In this document: piece by piece, positions 63,877 through 64,000 of the stretch
How positions within the stretch are numbered: position 1 is the first letter of the stretch
How the letters are laid out: the number at the start of each line of letters is the position of its first letter
Assembly: GCA_963750015.1 (NCBI GenBank)
Contig: CAVVPU010000016.1
Span: 1-64,000, forward strand
DNA length: 64,000 nt
Direction of reading: 5' to 3'
Source of the DNA: CAVVNC01 sp963750015
GTDB lineage: Bacteria; Desulfobacterota; Syntrophorhabdia; Syntrophorhabdales; WCHB1-27
Notes under the pieces: model-generated
The model's input: only the letters and a program-made list of their open reading frames with translations
Databases searched by the model: none
Told to the model about the DNA's origin: nothing
Program-made: the position numbers and the translations under genes

Positions 63877-64000
63877 TTATCCGAAGATGGGAGGGAGGGG
63901 TGGTCCGCGGTACAAAAGACCCGTAAAGACGATGGAGCCGTTGAAGCAGTGTACCTCCTCGGCCAAAACCTCGTACCGCTTTGTGAGGTCCATCGTCGGA
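63877..64000 (-). CDS. Possible C-terminal end of a gene entering from the right
   Basis: An open minus-strand frame with no stop runs from the window edge to TAA at 63,877; its last residues read EEVHCFNGSIVFTGLLYRGP and end PPIFG. Too short to identify. Confidence 0.25.
   Translation of the reverse strand, partial: PTMDLTKRYEVLAEEVHCFNGSIVFTGLLYRGPPLPPIFG

Overview
The window reads as a chromosomal segment of a Gram-negative anaerobe, most plausibly a syntrophic or Desulfobacterota-like bacterium (for example a Syntrophorhabdales relative). This is an inference from gene content: Liv-type ABC uptake next to acyl-CoA chemistry, sigma-54 control, soluble flavin/Fe-S oxidoreductases, an aromatic-acid type MFS carrier, corrinoid salvage, and outer-membrane lipoproteins. 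There are no rRNA or tRNA genes and no CRISPR array that I can see.

Layout. (1) 1.0-11.8 kb: a GAF-AAA+-Fis sigma-54 activator diverges from an operon headed by a well-formed -24/-12 promoter. The operon holds a cyclase-family hydrolase, a complete branched-chain amino-acid-type ABC importer (binding protein, two permeases, two ATPases), a DRE-TIM aldolase-type enzyme and an acetoacetyl-CoA synthetase. It probably imports and activates a carboxylic acid. (2) 12-23 kb: a PEP-CTERM-like exported protein, then a second catabolic locus: two flavoprotein/Fe-S oxidoreductase genes, a FadR-type GntR repressor, an aromatic-acid MFS carrier, an Fe-S flavodoxin-like protein, a SnoaL-like protein and a CocE-type hydrolase. 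Three promoters there carry the same operator over the -10 box, a compact regulon. (3) 23-42.7 kb: a mosaic mobile region. A partial F-type conjugation cluster (traU, trbC, trbI, a TraF-type signal peptidase, traF, traH, traG) with a NusG-like gene, an HD-domain gene, a PIN/AbrB toxin-antitoxin pair and a DUF4143 ATPase lies between an IS4-type element, an IS1182-type element and an istB remnant. traC, traB, traV, traK, traE, traL, traW and traN are not visible, so it looks decayed or incomplete. (4) 43-54.2 kb: a corrinoid/metal uptake island: fmdE, a first BtuCDF-like ABC system, a cobalamin riboswitch, a btuB-like receptor, a second BtuFCD system, cbiZ and a tonB homologue. (5) 54.3-64 kb: a group II intron, a truncated response regulator, a small PAS protein, a lipoprotein, and a complete heavy-metal RND efflux operon.

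Two patterns cut across the regions. First, a dispersed repeat with a conserved short reading frame (core EMLIxGEDFxL-x-x-S/N-TY) occurs at least five times plus fragments. Both IS elements have landed within a few bases of each other in separate copies of it, and excising each in silico restores a continuous repeat; the group II intron also lies between two fragments. Second, at least seven otherwise well-conserved genes are broken by single-base shifts, often next to short homopolymers. This fits draft-assembly indels better than independent pseudogene formation, so those genes are annotated as single genes with a noted frameshift.
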